Positions 35,930-48,634 of a stretch of DNA of 64,000 nt are shown in pieces (position 1 is the first letter of the stretch; every line of letters starts with the position of its first letter). The stretch spans positions 70,041,267 through 70,105,266 of the forward strand of contig OZ024829.1 of NCBI GenBank assembly GCA_964016985.1, written 5' to 3'. Below the pieces are notes generated by a model. That model saw only the letters and a list, made by a program, of their open reading frames with translations, had not been told where the DNA came from and ran no database searches. Position numbers and translations under genes: made by a program. Source of the stretch: Anodontia alba. Taxonomy: Eukaryota > Mollusca > Bivalvia > Lucinida > Lucinidae.

Positions 35930-36275
35930 GTAAATAGAGGATCCCACATGTGTGATCACTTCATATGAAATTCATGAAACGAGACTTCAGCGAGCTTATT
36001 AATTTCACATGAAATGACCAATACTGTAGATCTGTTTATCATAAGACAAACTGTATTATATGGCCGTAGACTTTGAACCCTTTTTTTTTTATTATTATTA
36101 TTATTATTTTATTTTTCAGCAGAAGAGATAACGTTATCACAGTTGGCGGATTGACGTTATGCGCCAGTAACCAAGCGTTATGTAATGTGTGATGATGACA
36201 TGACGCTATCCACTGAATAACAGCGACATCATTTGATAAAATGCAATATGGATGCATTTTGAAATACACAAATGA
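35930..36275 (+). repeat. Hairpin-headed dispersed repeat, copy 2
   Basis: Matches 31.4-31.69 kb in order: a degraded 'cacttcatatgaaat...acatgaaatgacca' hairpin, 'tgtttatcataagac', 'cgttatcac', 'gacgctatccactgaa'. A T-run and (ATT)n insert lies at 36080-36110. Confidence 0.45.
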
Positions 36276-36394
36276 TTAATAATAAATTTATGCACTGAGT
36301 GGCGATGGAGGTATCAGTAATGTCAGAATTGCTCAATATTAAACTGTATTTCCATACTTCAACCATTTTACACAAACGTTAGTAAAAGCATCGA

Positions 36395-37915
36395 AAGGTT
36401 TGGATGGAAATCCGTCTTAAGAGTAAACGTTTATTGGTTGGTACCTTTTACAGACCACCAAACTCTGATCAGCTGAAATTAGAAACCACAGACAATTCGA
36501 TAGATTTGGCTGTTAACAGTAGAATTTCTGATATTATAATATCTGGCGATTTGAATTTTGACATGCTTAAAGATGCTTCTAAAAGGAACATTAGCAATAT
36601 ATAGTCAACAATATGACTAACATCAAATTATCAATGACCCTACCCACTTTACTGAAAATTCTTCATCACTTCTTGATATTGTTCTCGTTACTAATCCTAA
36701 TAATGTTTTATTCAGTGGTGTGGGAGAGCCATTTTTACATCAACATTTTTACATTTATTTTTGCCCGTGTCATTCAAAAGACAAATTTGGAAATATGAAG
36801 AAAGAAACCATGTAGTTGAAACATAATTTTAATAGCACTGACTGGACTGCACTTATTGACATAGATATAGATACTTCAAATATAACTAAAATGGACTTGA
36901 AATGCCTCCGGGATCAGGGTAGGATCGGACCGGTGATGCCATCTACCGATTCTGACTGGCTGATAATTGTGCCAGTGAAAAGGACCTGGAATGCTCCCGA
37001 GGCCAAGGTAGGATCTACCCTCGTACAGATCGGTGAATAACCGATCCCATGGTGCTAACCGTAGATTCTGGCTGCCTGGTAATTGTGCCAGAGAAAAGGA
37101 CCTGAAATGCTCCCGAGGTAGAATCTACCCTCAGACTGATCGGATCGGGACTAATACTCAAGCTAAAATCAGTTGGAATAACCGGAAAACTCCTAGAATG
37201 CTTCGGCAATTATTTGTCCAGTAAAGAGACAATACGTAGTTTCGAATGGCGTCTCTTCAGATTGTGCTGATATTAATACGGGAGTTCACAAGGATCGATT
37301 GTTTGGACTGGGCTGATATTAATGCGGGTGTTCCACGGGGATCTATTTTTGGTTTATATTAAAGACATTAATTCTGTAATACCGTTATTCGCAGATAATA
37401 CTAGCTTATATCTAATAGTAGATACTCCCCTTCACGTACTTAATCAATACTTACTAAATATTACGGACTGGGCTGGGTTTGTTAATTTTAACCCCTAAAA
37501 GACCTTTTGCTATCCCGAAAATTTAATACTCTTTTACCCACCCCTGTTAATGAGTAACCATGCAATAGTCGGAGTAGCAACACACAAACACCTTGGTGTT
37601 ATTCTTAAAAATTGTAATTGGCATAGTCATATCAATATGATCTGTTTAAAAGCTTGGCAACGTATATCTAGAAAGCTCAAATTTCTTCTTGATCGTTACC
37701 CACTTCAAAATATTTAGTGTACGCCCAATTATTGAATATGCAGACGTTGTTTGGGACAACGTCTGCATTTTCCCTTGTACAGCTGATGAACAAGGGAAAA
37801 TTCATTTAGAAGTGGCGACTAAACTAGTCTCAATAGATAATTTATACAAAGAAACAGTCTGGGAACCTCTCGCGTCTCGTGGAAGACAGCATAAATTAAA
37901 ATCATTTTTTAAATG
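36395..37915 (+). pseudogene. LINE 2, 5'-truncated and rearranged
   Basis: Begins inside the endonuclease (KRLLVGTFYRPPNSDQ; DIIISGDLNFDMLK; then INDPTHFTENSSSLLDIVL). The reverse-transcriptase core is mostly lost. The tail shows GVPRGSIF-like sequence, IPLFADNTSLYLIV (catalytic FADD changed to FADN), HKHLGVILKN and VRPIIEYADVVWDNV, then a jump to SIDNLYKETVWEPLASRGRQ. Same broad class as the LINE at 18-21.7 kb. A non-LINE tandem duplication (36905-37150) sits in its middle. Inactive. Confidence 0.75.
36905..37150 (+). repeat. Two-copy tandem duplication inside LINE 2
   Basis: 'taattgtgccagtgaaaag' / 'taattgtgccagagaaaag', 'gacctggaatgctcccgagg' / 'gacctgaaatgctcccgagg' and 'gatctaccctc' / 'aatctaccctc' recur about 115 bp apart. 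Confidence 0.65.
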
Positions 37916-37917
37916 GC

Positions 37918-38420
37918 TAGAGGCGTATGTAGCATATGAAGAGAACCAAACCGAGCCTCCGATTTTCGTGATTTTGTGTGGTCTTTGTTTCCAAAGGCAA
38001 TCCTTATTTACTTTTATTTTATTCTACTGTAGCTGGTGTTGTGCCGTGTAGCGGCCGTAAAAAGTCTCACCGTACATCATCATAGTGCAGGTTATATTTT
38101 ATTTCCTTTGGCATCATTGAGCCCATCCTGGTTATTTTGAAAAATCGAATACTGCTTAAGGCGTTCGGGGGCGTATGCATCCTTGCAAACTAAAGTGTTG
38201 CATATGAAGAGACTCAGTCAAAACGAATCTCCGATTTTCGTGATTATGTGAGTTCTTTGTTTTTTCTTTGTTTTGTTTTTGACTTAATTCCCACAACGCG
38301 TAGGTGAAATCTCCAGATAAGAATAATAACGATAAAAATACGTATAATTTGCACTATGATAAAGTACGGGGAGACGTTTTATGGCCACCATACGGCACTT
38401 AAAATCAGCTGCGTTGAAAA
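37918..38420 (+). repeat. Repeat family X, dimer plus inverted end
   Basis: Two forward monomers (37918-38020 and 38035-38275) are separated by the junction 'ctgtagctggtgttgtgccg'. An inverted end follows ('gcactatgataaagtacgg', 'ggccaccatacggcac', 38345-38398), so both ends of X are represented. Confidence 0.6.
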
Positions 38421-39435
38421 ATAAAAGAAACGAAGAAAACGACAGAATACAGCCTGCCTTTGAAACGGTTGTAAACGGTTCTGACACAGTTTCTCGTTTA
38501 TGCCTTCAGGTACGTTTTTGCTGGACTTTCAGCCATTTTACAATATTGGTGTTTCATAAACTCATTTATTTCTTTCTGGCATTAATTGTTTGCAATTAAT
38601 TTATTTTATTTTCAGCAGAATCTAGGGCACTGAGAATATCCTCATTAGTTTGTCTGAGCTTCCTGTTTCCTCTAGGGACACAGTTCTCTACCTCTACAAA
38701 TAATTAGATTAAAAGCAGTGCGGAACATACAGGAGCGCTCCATAAACCAATGCAAACTAGTTCAGAAAGTATAACTTTGCAGCCATTTCATGGGGGGGAG
38801 ATAAAAGTCATCTAGATAGATCATCTTTAAAACTTAGTCAGCTCGGCCTGCGCTGCCAGACTTCAAAGAAGGGCTGCCAGTCGACAGGACAGTCTCGTTT
38901 TAGACATTTAATGTTTACATTTACATAGCAATCATCCCGTTTATGTTGGATGTTACTTTTTTAGACGAAATAGTTGTCAGAATGGATCATAAGAATGGAC
39001 CGCTTTTCTAACCGTCTCACCAAAACCACAATTATTTATATCAAAGAAATCACGGTTTTCAATGTTAATTACCAATTAAAATGTAATCTTATTTCTCAAT
39101 GTCAAAATATGGTGTACACAGAATCTTTTTCAATAAACAAGTAAATTCATAAATACAATTCGATGCATTCGACAGAGAATTAGATGGGATACAATACGTG
39201 ATCAATTGTTCTGTTCTCGTTCCAGTGGTTAACATAATGTTCCTCACCCGCGCAACCCACCCAGCGGTCACCTTTGTAACACAGACATTGAAATACACTT
39301 TGTACTAAAAATAGAAAACAGCAATACGATACCCAGAATCAAAAACATTTGTCATATCCTTCCACCCCCCACCCCCCGTCAACTACACCCCCCCCCCCCC
39401 CCGCCCACACACACCTCTAGGCAACTGTGATACAA
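38421..39435. other. Unannotated stretch
   Basis: Ends in a C-rich tract (39361-39415). No domain or repeat unit supported. Confidence 0.4.
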
Positions 39436-39622
39436 AATATACCAACATGATTAATTTTAAACATTCTTGAATCTTGTAAAGGATCCGATGGAAATGTTAT
39501 ACCATCCAGTGCAAGTTTAGAAGACATTTAGAAGACATCGTGACCTTGGGCCGGTTATAGACTCCCCCCTCACCTCCACCCCACCCCACTATGATTTAAC
39601 ACTATGATTTTCTGAAAATACA

Positions 39623-39703
39623 TTATATAAGAAACAAAATGACGCACGTTAGCCCTCTGGCAATGGGTGTGTTTGCGTGTAACAGCCATGTTACCCACGT
39701 TAC
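39623..39703 (-). pseudogene. Tail fragment 1 of duplicated membrane-protein gene
   Basis: An 81-base frame reads VTWVTWLLHANT, PIARGLTCVILFLI, stop. It has the same length and same stop (TAA) as fragments 2 and 3, and corresponds to the end of the membrane exon at 55.15-55.33 kb (VTNV ... NAPIARWLTC). No membrane exon is attached upstream, so it is probably a remnant. Confidence 0.35.
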
Positions 39704-39910
39704 AATTATGACCAGTCAGTGACTAGAAATTAACATGATTACTTTTAAACATTCTTGAATCTTAAAAAGGATCCGACGGAAATGTTATACCATCCAGTAC
39801 AAGTTTAGAAGACATTTATGAAGACATCGTGACCTTGGGCCGGCTATAGACTCCCGCCTCACCCCACCCCACCCCACTATGATTGAACACTATGAGTTTC
39901 TGAAACTACA

Positions 39911-39991
39911 TTATATAAGAAACAAAATGACACACGTTAGCCCTCTGGCAATATGTGTGTTTGCGTGTAACAACCATGTTACCCACGTTAC
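39911..39991 (-). pseudogene. Tail fragment 2
   Basis: Identical in length and stop position to fragment 1; one residue differs (His for Pro in TPIARG). Confidence 0.35.
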
Positions 39992-40079
39992 AATTATGAC
40001 CAGTCAGTGACTAGAAATTTAATCTAATGCTGTTTTACAATAGATGAACACTATTTGTCATCGTTTGGCTTTTATAATG

Positions 40080-40630
40080 ATTAACACACAACAACATTAA
40101 GCTGAACGATTTCCATTCTCTTTGTTACTTTATAATGGACCTTAAAAACATGTACTTGATTGTCAGAATGGTGATAGTATAAAATGATTGATAGTAGTAT
40201 AAAATGAATGATAGGATTGTTTGTATCTCTGAGCCTTATATGGCTTACGCCAGAGTCTGAATTAGACTAAGCTGTCAAGAAACTATAATGAGATAAAAAA
40301 AAAAAAAACTTCTTCTATACCATTAATTTCTTGATTATTTTGATGCCAAGATACGATAAGGTATTTTATTGTCACCTTTTATTTCCACTGCAATTTCAGA
40401 AATGACAATGAGCTGGTACTTTGCTGATGGTTAAGGTGAATAGTTTTCTACCAATATAAAATGCCATTAACAAACATTATCATTTACCTAATATGTCTGG
40501 TAACGTATGTAACTGCTATTCTTTATAAGACTCCTTGCATATCTCCATTTAGACTTTTACATCTTTTATTGTGCTTCTAAAGATAGACCCTTACAAAATA
40601 AGACAAAACGATCTTTCATAACTATAATTA
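40080..40630. repeat. Segmental duplication B, copy 1 (empty site)
   Basis: Homologous to 42244-42533 plus 43823-44110 ('aacacacaacaacatta', 'tttccattctc', 'gagtctgaattaga', 'aactataatgag', 'tttatttccactgcaatttc', 'acctaatatgtctggtaac'). It lacks the mariner present in copy 2. Confidence 0.85.
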
Positions 40631-40706
40631 AATAGACCTTGGGCCGGCCATTGACCCCCTCCCCCCCAGGGGGGAATTTTGTACACTATAATTTTCTGAA
40701 ACTACA

Positions 40707-40787
40707 TTATATAAGAAACAAAATGACACATGTTAGCCCTCTGGCGATGGGGGCGTTTACGTATAACAGCCATGTTACCAACGTTAC
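40707..40787 (-). pseudogene. Tail fragment 3
   Basis: Same 81 bases and same stop; reads VTLVTWLLYVNA then PIARGLTCVILFLI. It is closer to the 55.2-kb copy in the 'gcgatgggggcg' part. Confidence 0.35.
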
Positions 40788-41050
40788 CCTCAAAACAATA
40801 GAAATACTTTAGTGTAAATACTGAACTACTCATATTCTTACTTACTAGCATGCTGTTTGCTATAAGTGGGTGTAGTTTTAATCAGACAGGTAATTTGATA
40901 TGTTGGACTCCCAATTGTGATATAACTGTTACATACGTTACTAAAAGTCAAAAACGTCATTTATAAGTTTCCTGATACACCGTTTTGGTCGACTATGACG
41001 TCAGTGACTAGAAATTTAATCTAATGCTGTTTTACAATAGATAAACACAA

Positions 41051-42175
41051 TATCTCCTCCTTTGTACATCAAGAATGAAAACATGCCAGCTTGACTGAGC
41101 AAACGACATAAGGAACGATAGTTTCTTTAAAACAGCCTAAACTTCTAATCTGAAAAGTATCGTTATTTCAAACTTCTTAACATTTGATTGGCTGTGGTTG
41201 CAATTAGTTTGGTGTATTAAATTATCATGACTGGACTAATGCATTATAAGCTTCGAATAAATGCTTTATACACTTCTTAGTGTTACTTATGTTACTTTTT
41301 GAGTGATACTCGTATAAATGGCTGTTGATACTTTGTACATACAGGTGAAGGAACATCAGCTCTAAAAAGTCAATAACAAACAAAGTAAATTAGTTATCAG
41401 ATACATTTATACTTTTGTGAATTAAGTGAAAAAAAACAACAACAACAAACCTCGCCAATCCTCTGCTGATTGATAATTGTATCTTTAAAATATATAGTAA
41501 AATGTACCCTATAACAAATACAGAAATATCCTCTTTTCATACATACTTACATGATATTAGCTCTTCATTGCTTATCTTCTGTGCTTAAAGCTGATATTTT
41601 AAACTTAAATCCATCTAGACTGCCAGAAATACTTCACACTTAATACTTTTACACATGTTATATGTCAGTTTAAGTGCTGTGATATCAGAACATTGTTCCT
41701 ATAGACAGTGTTTGCAGAAGAAAGCTATTCATTAGTAAAATACTGTATACTTTCCTACTCAACTCAAAAGCATGAATAAAGTGTAAACAAACGTTCTGAG
41801 GGCATAAATTCAAGGAGAACTATTTCATAATTTAAGTCTACCTAAAAACACAGTGGTAATCTCAATGATAATAACATCACACATAATATCAACACTATAC
41901 TGCATTTTTACGTATTCTCTAAGATGCAGCCAAATACATAGCATACATACTTTGGCACTTCTCTGTTGCCACAGTGTATAATATAAAACGTTTTATGCTG
42001 GCTGGAAGACAGTTTGCTTAAATAAAATCTGTTTTATTATATAATACCTTGTAAAAGACCCAACACATATAGGCCAGTCATACATTGTATAATATTATGA
42101 CATTAAATAAATGATTACTATCTCTATAGTGATAAGAAAACCTTTCTAGGTATAAAATTATACAAGAGTCTTGTT
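41051..42175. other. Unannotated AT-rich stretch
   Basis: No coding domain or repeat recognised. Confidence 0.4.
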
Positions 42176-42177
42176 TG

Positions 42178-42180
<3 letters not shown>

Positions 42181-42229
<49 letters not shown>
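42181..42229. repeat. (ATT)n microsatellite
   Basis: About 16 ATT units at the start of duplication B copy 2. Confidence 0.95.
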
Positions 42230-42533
42230 GTGATATTAGTAATGAGAATAACACACAACAACATTAATCTTAACGATTTCCATTCTCCTTGTTACTTTAT
42301 AATGGACCTCCAAAACGTGTAATTGATAATCAAAATGATGATAGTATAAAATAACAAATAGGATTGTTTCTGAGCCTTATATAAATAGGGATAATATAGC
42401 ATAACAGAAAGGACTGGTTATGTCTCTGGGCCATATGTGCCTTACGACAGAGTCTGAATTAGATTTAGCTGCCGAGAAACTATAATGAGGTATAAAAAAC
42501 CTTCTTCGGCCCCTTCCTCTGATATACCATCTA

Positions 42534-43822
42534 CGAGGGTCGTGCAAAAAGTTCTGGCTTTGTTTTATCCCAGATATATTTTAAAATGCTTCACTGCACT
42601 TGAATGGTGTGTTAAATAGCTAACGATACCCGTTTATTTCGTGCAAATTGCTTTCTAATTGACCGAGTTATTTCAAATTGAAATAAATGCAGTCATATAC
42701 ACTTACTTGTTACATTGGAACATGGACCAGAAGACTGAAATTCGTAGCTATATTAAATGCCGCATTACGCTTAATATAGATTTAAAGCAGATATTTAATG
42801 AATTGTGTGGTATATATGGACCTCAGACCATTTCAATGCGCACAGTTTTTAGGTGGGTTAAAGCTTTTAAAGCTAGGAAATTTTCTGTTGACGATGATAC
42901 CCGTCCTGGAAGGCCTAAAACCTCTGTTACCAAGGCTAACATCGCTACTGTAAAGACTGTTGTCGAACAGGATGCGCGATTGTCTGTCAAAGATATAGCT
43001 AGTTGTCCTGGCATATCAGAAGGCAGTGTGCAAACAATTCTGAAAAAGCGTTTGGACCTGAGAAAGGTTTGCGCTAGGTGGGTACCTCATTTGCTCACTG
43101 AGGAGCAAAAGACACAACGCCTTAAATGTGCCCGGGAACTTTTGAAAACATACAAAGGCTATAATTGTCGGGTTATTTCTAACTTGCTAACAGGTGATGA
43201 AACCTGAGTGCACATGTTTGAGCCACAAAGAAGGGCTGATAATAAGCAATGGAAGCGAAAAGATCAAAAACGCCCATGTATTGCCGAGAGTTCGAAAAAG
43301 ATGTTGTACGCAATTGTCTTTAATTCAAGTGGGCCAGTCGTTCAAGTGCCTTTGTCCATCTGGTCATACAGTCATTTTCCGATTCTACAAGAATTCTGTA
43401 CTGAAGAAAGAGAAAGAGTTTTACAATAAGAAACGACCAAGCAAAGGATGGTCGGATGTCCACCTTTTACATGACAACGCCTCCTCTCATAAGTGTGAGG
43501 TTTGTAAGTCTTTTTTGGCTTCTGAAAAGGTGAAAGTTTTAAACCATCCACCTCATTCACCTGACCTGAGTCCCCGTGACTTCATTAAATGCTTTCTGGA
43601 AATAAGTATACGTCTAGAAGTTCTTTTGGCAGCGATATTTATCAGTCTCCAACAGATACCAAAAGAAGACTATTTATCTGCTTTTCGCGACTGGGAAAAA
43701 ATGTTACAAAAATGTGTTTCAGTAAAGGGGGAATACTTTGAAGGTTTGTAATAAAAATATGTGATAAAACGTAGCACTGAAGTAATCCGAACCTAGTGAC
43801 AAAACTTTTTGCAGGACCCTCG
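42534..43822 (+). mobile_element. Mariner transposon 2 with TIRs and TA duplication
   Basis: The element is 1289 bp. Left end CGAGGGTCGTGCAAAAAGTT and right end 'aactttttgcaggaccctcg' are inverted. TA dinucleotides sit at 42532-42533 and 43823-43824. The interior transposase is a pseudogene. It differs in ends and protein from mariner 1. Confidence 0.93.
42722..43751 (+). pseudogene. Mariner transposase, nonsense and frameshift
   Basis: The N-terminal helix-turn-helix portion is intact (MDQKTEIRSYIKCRITLNID; MRTVFRWVKAFKARKF; DDTRPGRPKTSV; ISEGSVQTILKKRL; ARWVPHLLTEEQ). The first catalytic motif reads GDET-stop-VHMFEPQ: the conserved Trp codon TGG is TGA at 43205-43207. After a frame change, LLHDNASSHK and SPDLSPRDF follow, with exactly 34 residues between the two Asp (DD34D). 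The C-terminus is WEKMLQKCVSVKGEYFEGL. Dead copy. Confidence 0.92.
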
Positions 43823-44149
43823 TATAACTAGATTATTTTAATGCCAAGATAAGATAAGGTATTTAATTCTCACCTTTTATTTCCATTGCAATTTCAGACA
43901 TGAAAATGACCTAGTACCTGCTGATTGTCAGTAGTACTGTTAAGGTGAATAAATTATTACCAAAATTTTCATTTACCTAACATGTCTGGTAACACAACTG
44001 TGACTGCTTTTCTTAATCAGACTCCTTACATATTTTTACTTTGACTGTAACAACTTTTATTGTGGCTCTAAAGAAAGACCCTACCAAAATAAACAATGGG
44101 TTTTCATTACTATTATTAAAGTCCCATGTTCTTTAAGGCCGTTTTCCTT

Positions 44150-45660
44150 CTGTCCAGACACTGATCATATTTGAGACAAACTCTGGTGCTTACACTACAA
44201 CTTCTGCTGCTCAGAACAGATATTCTGACACTAAGAATAACTTTTCTAGGTCTTCTTATAGAGTTAAATCAAAATCATATGTAAGTATGTAATGCTGACT
44301 ATAGCTAATTATATCCAATATTATTGATCTGATTTTTATTCATGACTTTCAGCTAAGTACCAGTAGTTTATGTTATATTAGAAAAAAATGAACAAATATA
44401 TGCATGAAACAAATGAAAATCAGGTTGCATACCGCTTTTGTTTTCAACATAAGAGTGGAGTTAATCTCTGAAGGTGCTAAAGTCACTGAATTGCGACGGT
44501 ATATACTTAATTTCATTGGGTTATGTATGTGTCTAAAATTTGATGCTACACACTTAACTTTAAGGATTGTTGTTTTCTGTATATTTAAACAATAAAGTAA
44601 CACTGTTTGTTTCGGGGGGGAATCATATCACGGTTAGGGAAAGTGATATGATTTACTTTATATAATCTTATGTATCAGCCTGGTTGAATGCTCAGTCAGA
44701 TCAGCAGTCTGCTTGAAGAAAACTGAGGTCCTTTGCTATTCATTGAGCACACAGGGAAGACATTGACCAGTCAACACTGTGTTAACAGGCTCTATATGTC
44801 CTGCAGTAGTGAACATTGATAGTGAACAGTTTGTTTTAATGGTAGTGAACATTTTGTTTTAATCAGGACTACATGTAAATGCTACTCTGGTATTAAATAC
44901 ATGCATTTCTTGGCATGAGACTATGCTTGTACCAATATTGTTTAATCAGAAATAATGTTTATGCTACATACATTTAACATATAACAGAAAGACTTTGTGG
45001 TCAACTGCTTAATATATAGATTTGAAGGTCATAAACAAAAAAGAAATCATGAACAAAAATCAGTGTAGCAAGCTATAATATGGATCTTCTTAATATACCA
45101 ATAAAATTCTTGATTTGCAAAGGTTGCAGATAAATGAAATACCTACGTAAACAGCTGATAATGTAACAGAATAAATATGGCGAAAGTGCCATTTTTTTCC
45201 TCTTATTCTGAAAATATGAAGTTACAGAACTTTATTATACTAAATCTGAGTATTAATTCAAGTAAAGATCATTACAGAAACAAAAATCCCTTAAAATAAA
45301 GACATTAATGTGTTACCATTGATAAATTATTAAGCAAAGTCATGTGAGGGTCTGACATATAATTCATCTGTAGATATTTTTTTAGACATAATGAAATAAT
45401 AAGCATTTGCCATACATTAAAACCTTCATGACAGTATTCAGTAATTTATGCAAAAGTCAGCAACTTTACTGTCAACAGTATTGAATGTATACCTGACGAA
45501 TGTATATAACTGACAAAGACTTGCTGCATTAAATTTGGAGTTTTGGAAATGCTTACAAAAACTTCAAAAGGACATTAAAATCTGATGCAGAATACCATAC
45601 AGAAAACCACCAAAGCCCCAATACATAGATATTTTAGATGTTACCTACGTCACTATGGGC
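44150..45660. repeat. Segmental duplication C, copy 1 (empty site)
   Basis: Direct copy of 46466-46793 joined to 53571-54705: 'aactctggtgct', 'ttgatctgattttt', 'atatatgcatgaaac', then 'gctacacac', 'acactgtttgtttcgg', 'acacagggaagacattgacc', 'caggactacatgtaaatgct', 'cagaaaaccaccaaagccc'. Continuous here, interrupted by FB3 in copy 2. The minus/plus open frames at 44373-44603 are not conserved in copy 2. Confidence 0.88.
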
Positions 45661-45882
45661 CGAATAATATGGATGAGACAGGTTTAATGTGCCTATGTAT
45701 CTCATATCATTAAAATATAATGCTACAAATAAGGATTCACTTTATTTGTACAACTTCTAGGCTGCATTCGGTGTAATAATATATGAAAATGATTTTCTGA
45801 ATGTTACATTTCACAGTGGGGTGACATTGCTTAACACCCAATAACTGACAAAGTATAAAAGCTAGCGAGATCAGGTTTGTAG

Positions 45883-46198
45883 CTTTGGAAAGGAAATTTA
45901 AATACCTTGTCACAAATTGCAAAGTTCTGGTCAAAGGGACAATGTACAATCTCCGAAAATGAACTGTATGGGTTAAAATACTCATTTCTAAAGGGTACCG
46001 TAGAAAATGTAACGTGTGTAACACCATTTAAGACCAAAAAGAATTTTCAAACATCACATTTTGTTGCTAATGGACTGTTCTGTAACTTCATATATTTAGT
46101 TGGATCATATAATTACTTTTGCTCCAGTTCTCATAGGTTTAATAGTTTCCTATTATATTATAATTTTTGTAGGGGTAACGAATGTAACAGGCTGTTAG
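45883..46198 (+). pseudogene. Membrane-protein exons, copy 1
   Basis: A 42-codon segment after an acceptor-like 'gtttgtag' reads LWKGNLNTLSQIAKF, GQCTISENELYGLKYSFLKG, TVEN (45883-46008). A second segment after 'atatatttag' (46100) reads LDH, ITFAPVLIGLIVS, YYIIIFVGVTNV then a stop at 46196. The reverse-oriented copy at 55.15-55.52 kb keeps the same frames with mostly conservative changes, which indicates former or present coding use. Predicted role: an extracellular segment with an N-V-T glycosylation site followed by a membrane helix. The intron model is my inference; the family is not recognised. A 1-base loss relative to the tail fragments ends this copy early. Confidence 0.42.
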
Positions 46199-46289
46199 GC
46201 TACCATGCTAGAATAACATGGTCTACAAAATTCCCCCTGGAGGGGGTGGGGGGGGGGAGGTAAACCATAGCTGTCCAGCGGCCTATTAT

Positions 46290-46793
46290 ATATATGAAAT
46301 TCTGGTGCTTAGAATACAACTTCTGCTGCTCAGAATGCATATTCTGACACTAAGAATAGTTTTTCTAGGTCCTTTCATAGTTAAATTCAAAGTCAAATGT
46401 AATGCTGACTATAGCTAATTATATCTAACAAAATTGATCTGATTTTTTGTTTATGCGTTTTCTGCCCAGAGACTGGTCAGTCTTCAAATTTACATATTTG
46501 AAACATACTCTGGTGCTTAGAATACAACTTTCAGAATGCATATTCTAAAAATAGCTTTTCTGGGTCCTTTCATAGTCAAATTATAGCTAACAAATTTGAT
46601 CTGATTTATGTTCATGCGTTTTAGCTAGGCCCCGGTATTTATGTTATAATAGAAAAATGTACAAATATATGCATGAAACAGATGAAAATCAAGTAACATA
46701 CCTTTTTTGTTTTCAACACAAGAGTAGAGTCAATCTCTTTAAGGTATTAAAGTCACTGAATTGCTTTATATATACTTAATTTCATTGTGATAT
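46290..46793. repeat. Segmental duplication C, copy 2 left part, with internal repeat
   Basis: 46300-46455 and 46480-46620 are tandem partial copies ('ctggtgcttagaatacaact', 'gcatattct', 'gtcctttcatagt'). The part from 46466 to 46793 aligns with 44150-44530. Confidence 0.8.
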
Positions 46794-48560
<1,767 letters not shown>

Positions 48561-48634
48561 TGACAACAAATTTAACTGTCAAAAGAACACGAAAAATGAA
48601 AAATGCCTAATATATTTTATTTAATTGGAGAGGA

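Larger units (their letters stand above)
39436..41050. repeat. Segmental tandem duplication A (three copies)
   Basis: 39436-39735 and 39736-40030 are direct copies of about 295 bp ('cattcttgaatctt', 'ggatccga(t/c)ggaaatg', 'gtgaccttgggccgg', 'ccctctggcaat'). A third, partial and expanded copy covers 40625-41050. Each carries an 81-bp minus-strand open tail (see separate entries). Confidence 0.85.
42244..44110. repeat. Segmental duplication B, copy 2 (occupied)
   Basis: Collinear with 40080-40630 except for the mariner at 42534-43822. A donor-like 'ataaaag|gtgagaat' on the minus strand after MSEIAMEIK (about 43868-43905) hints at a small exon, but copy 1 lacks the ATG. Confidence 0.85.

Noticed and set aside
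39436..40030. LTR pair
   Set aside because: The two ~295-bp copies are adjacent with nothing between them, and a third copy follows; tandem duplication explains this better.
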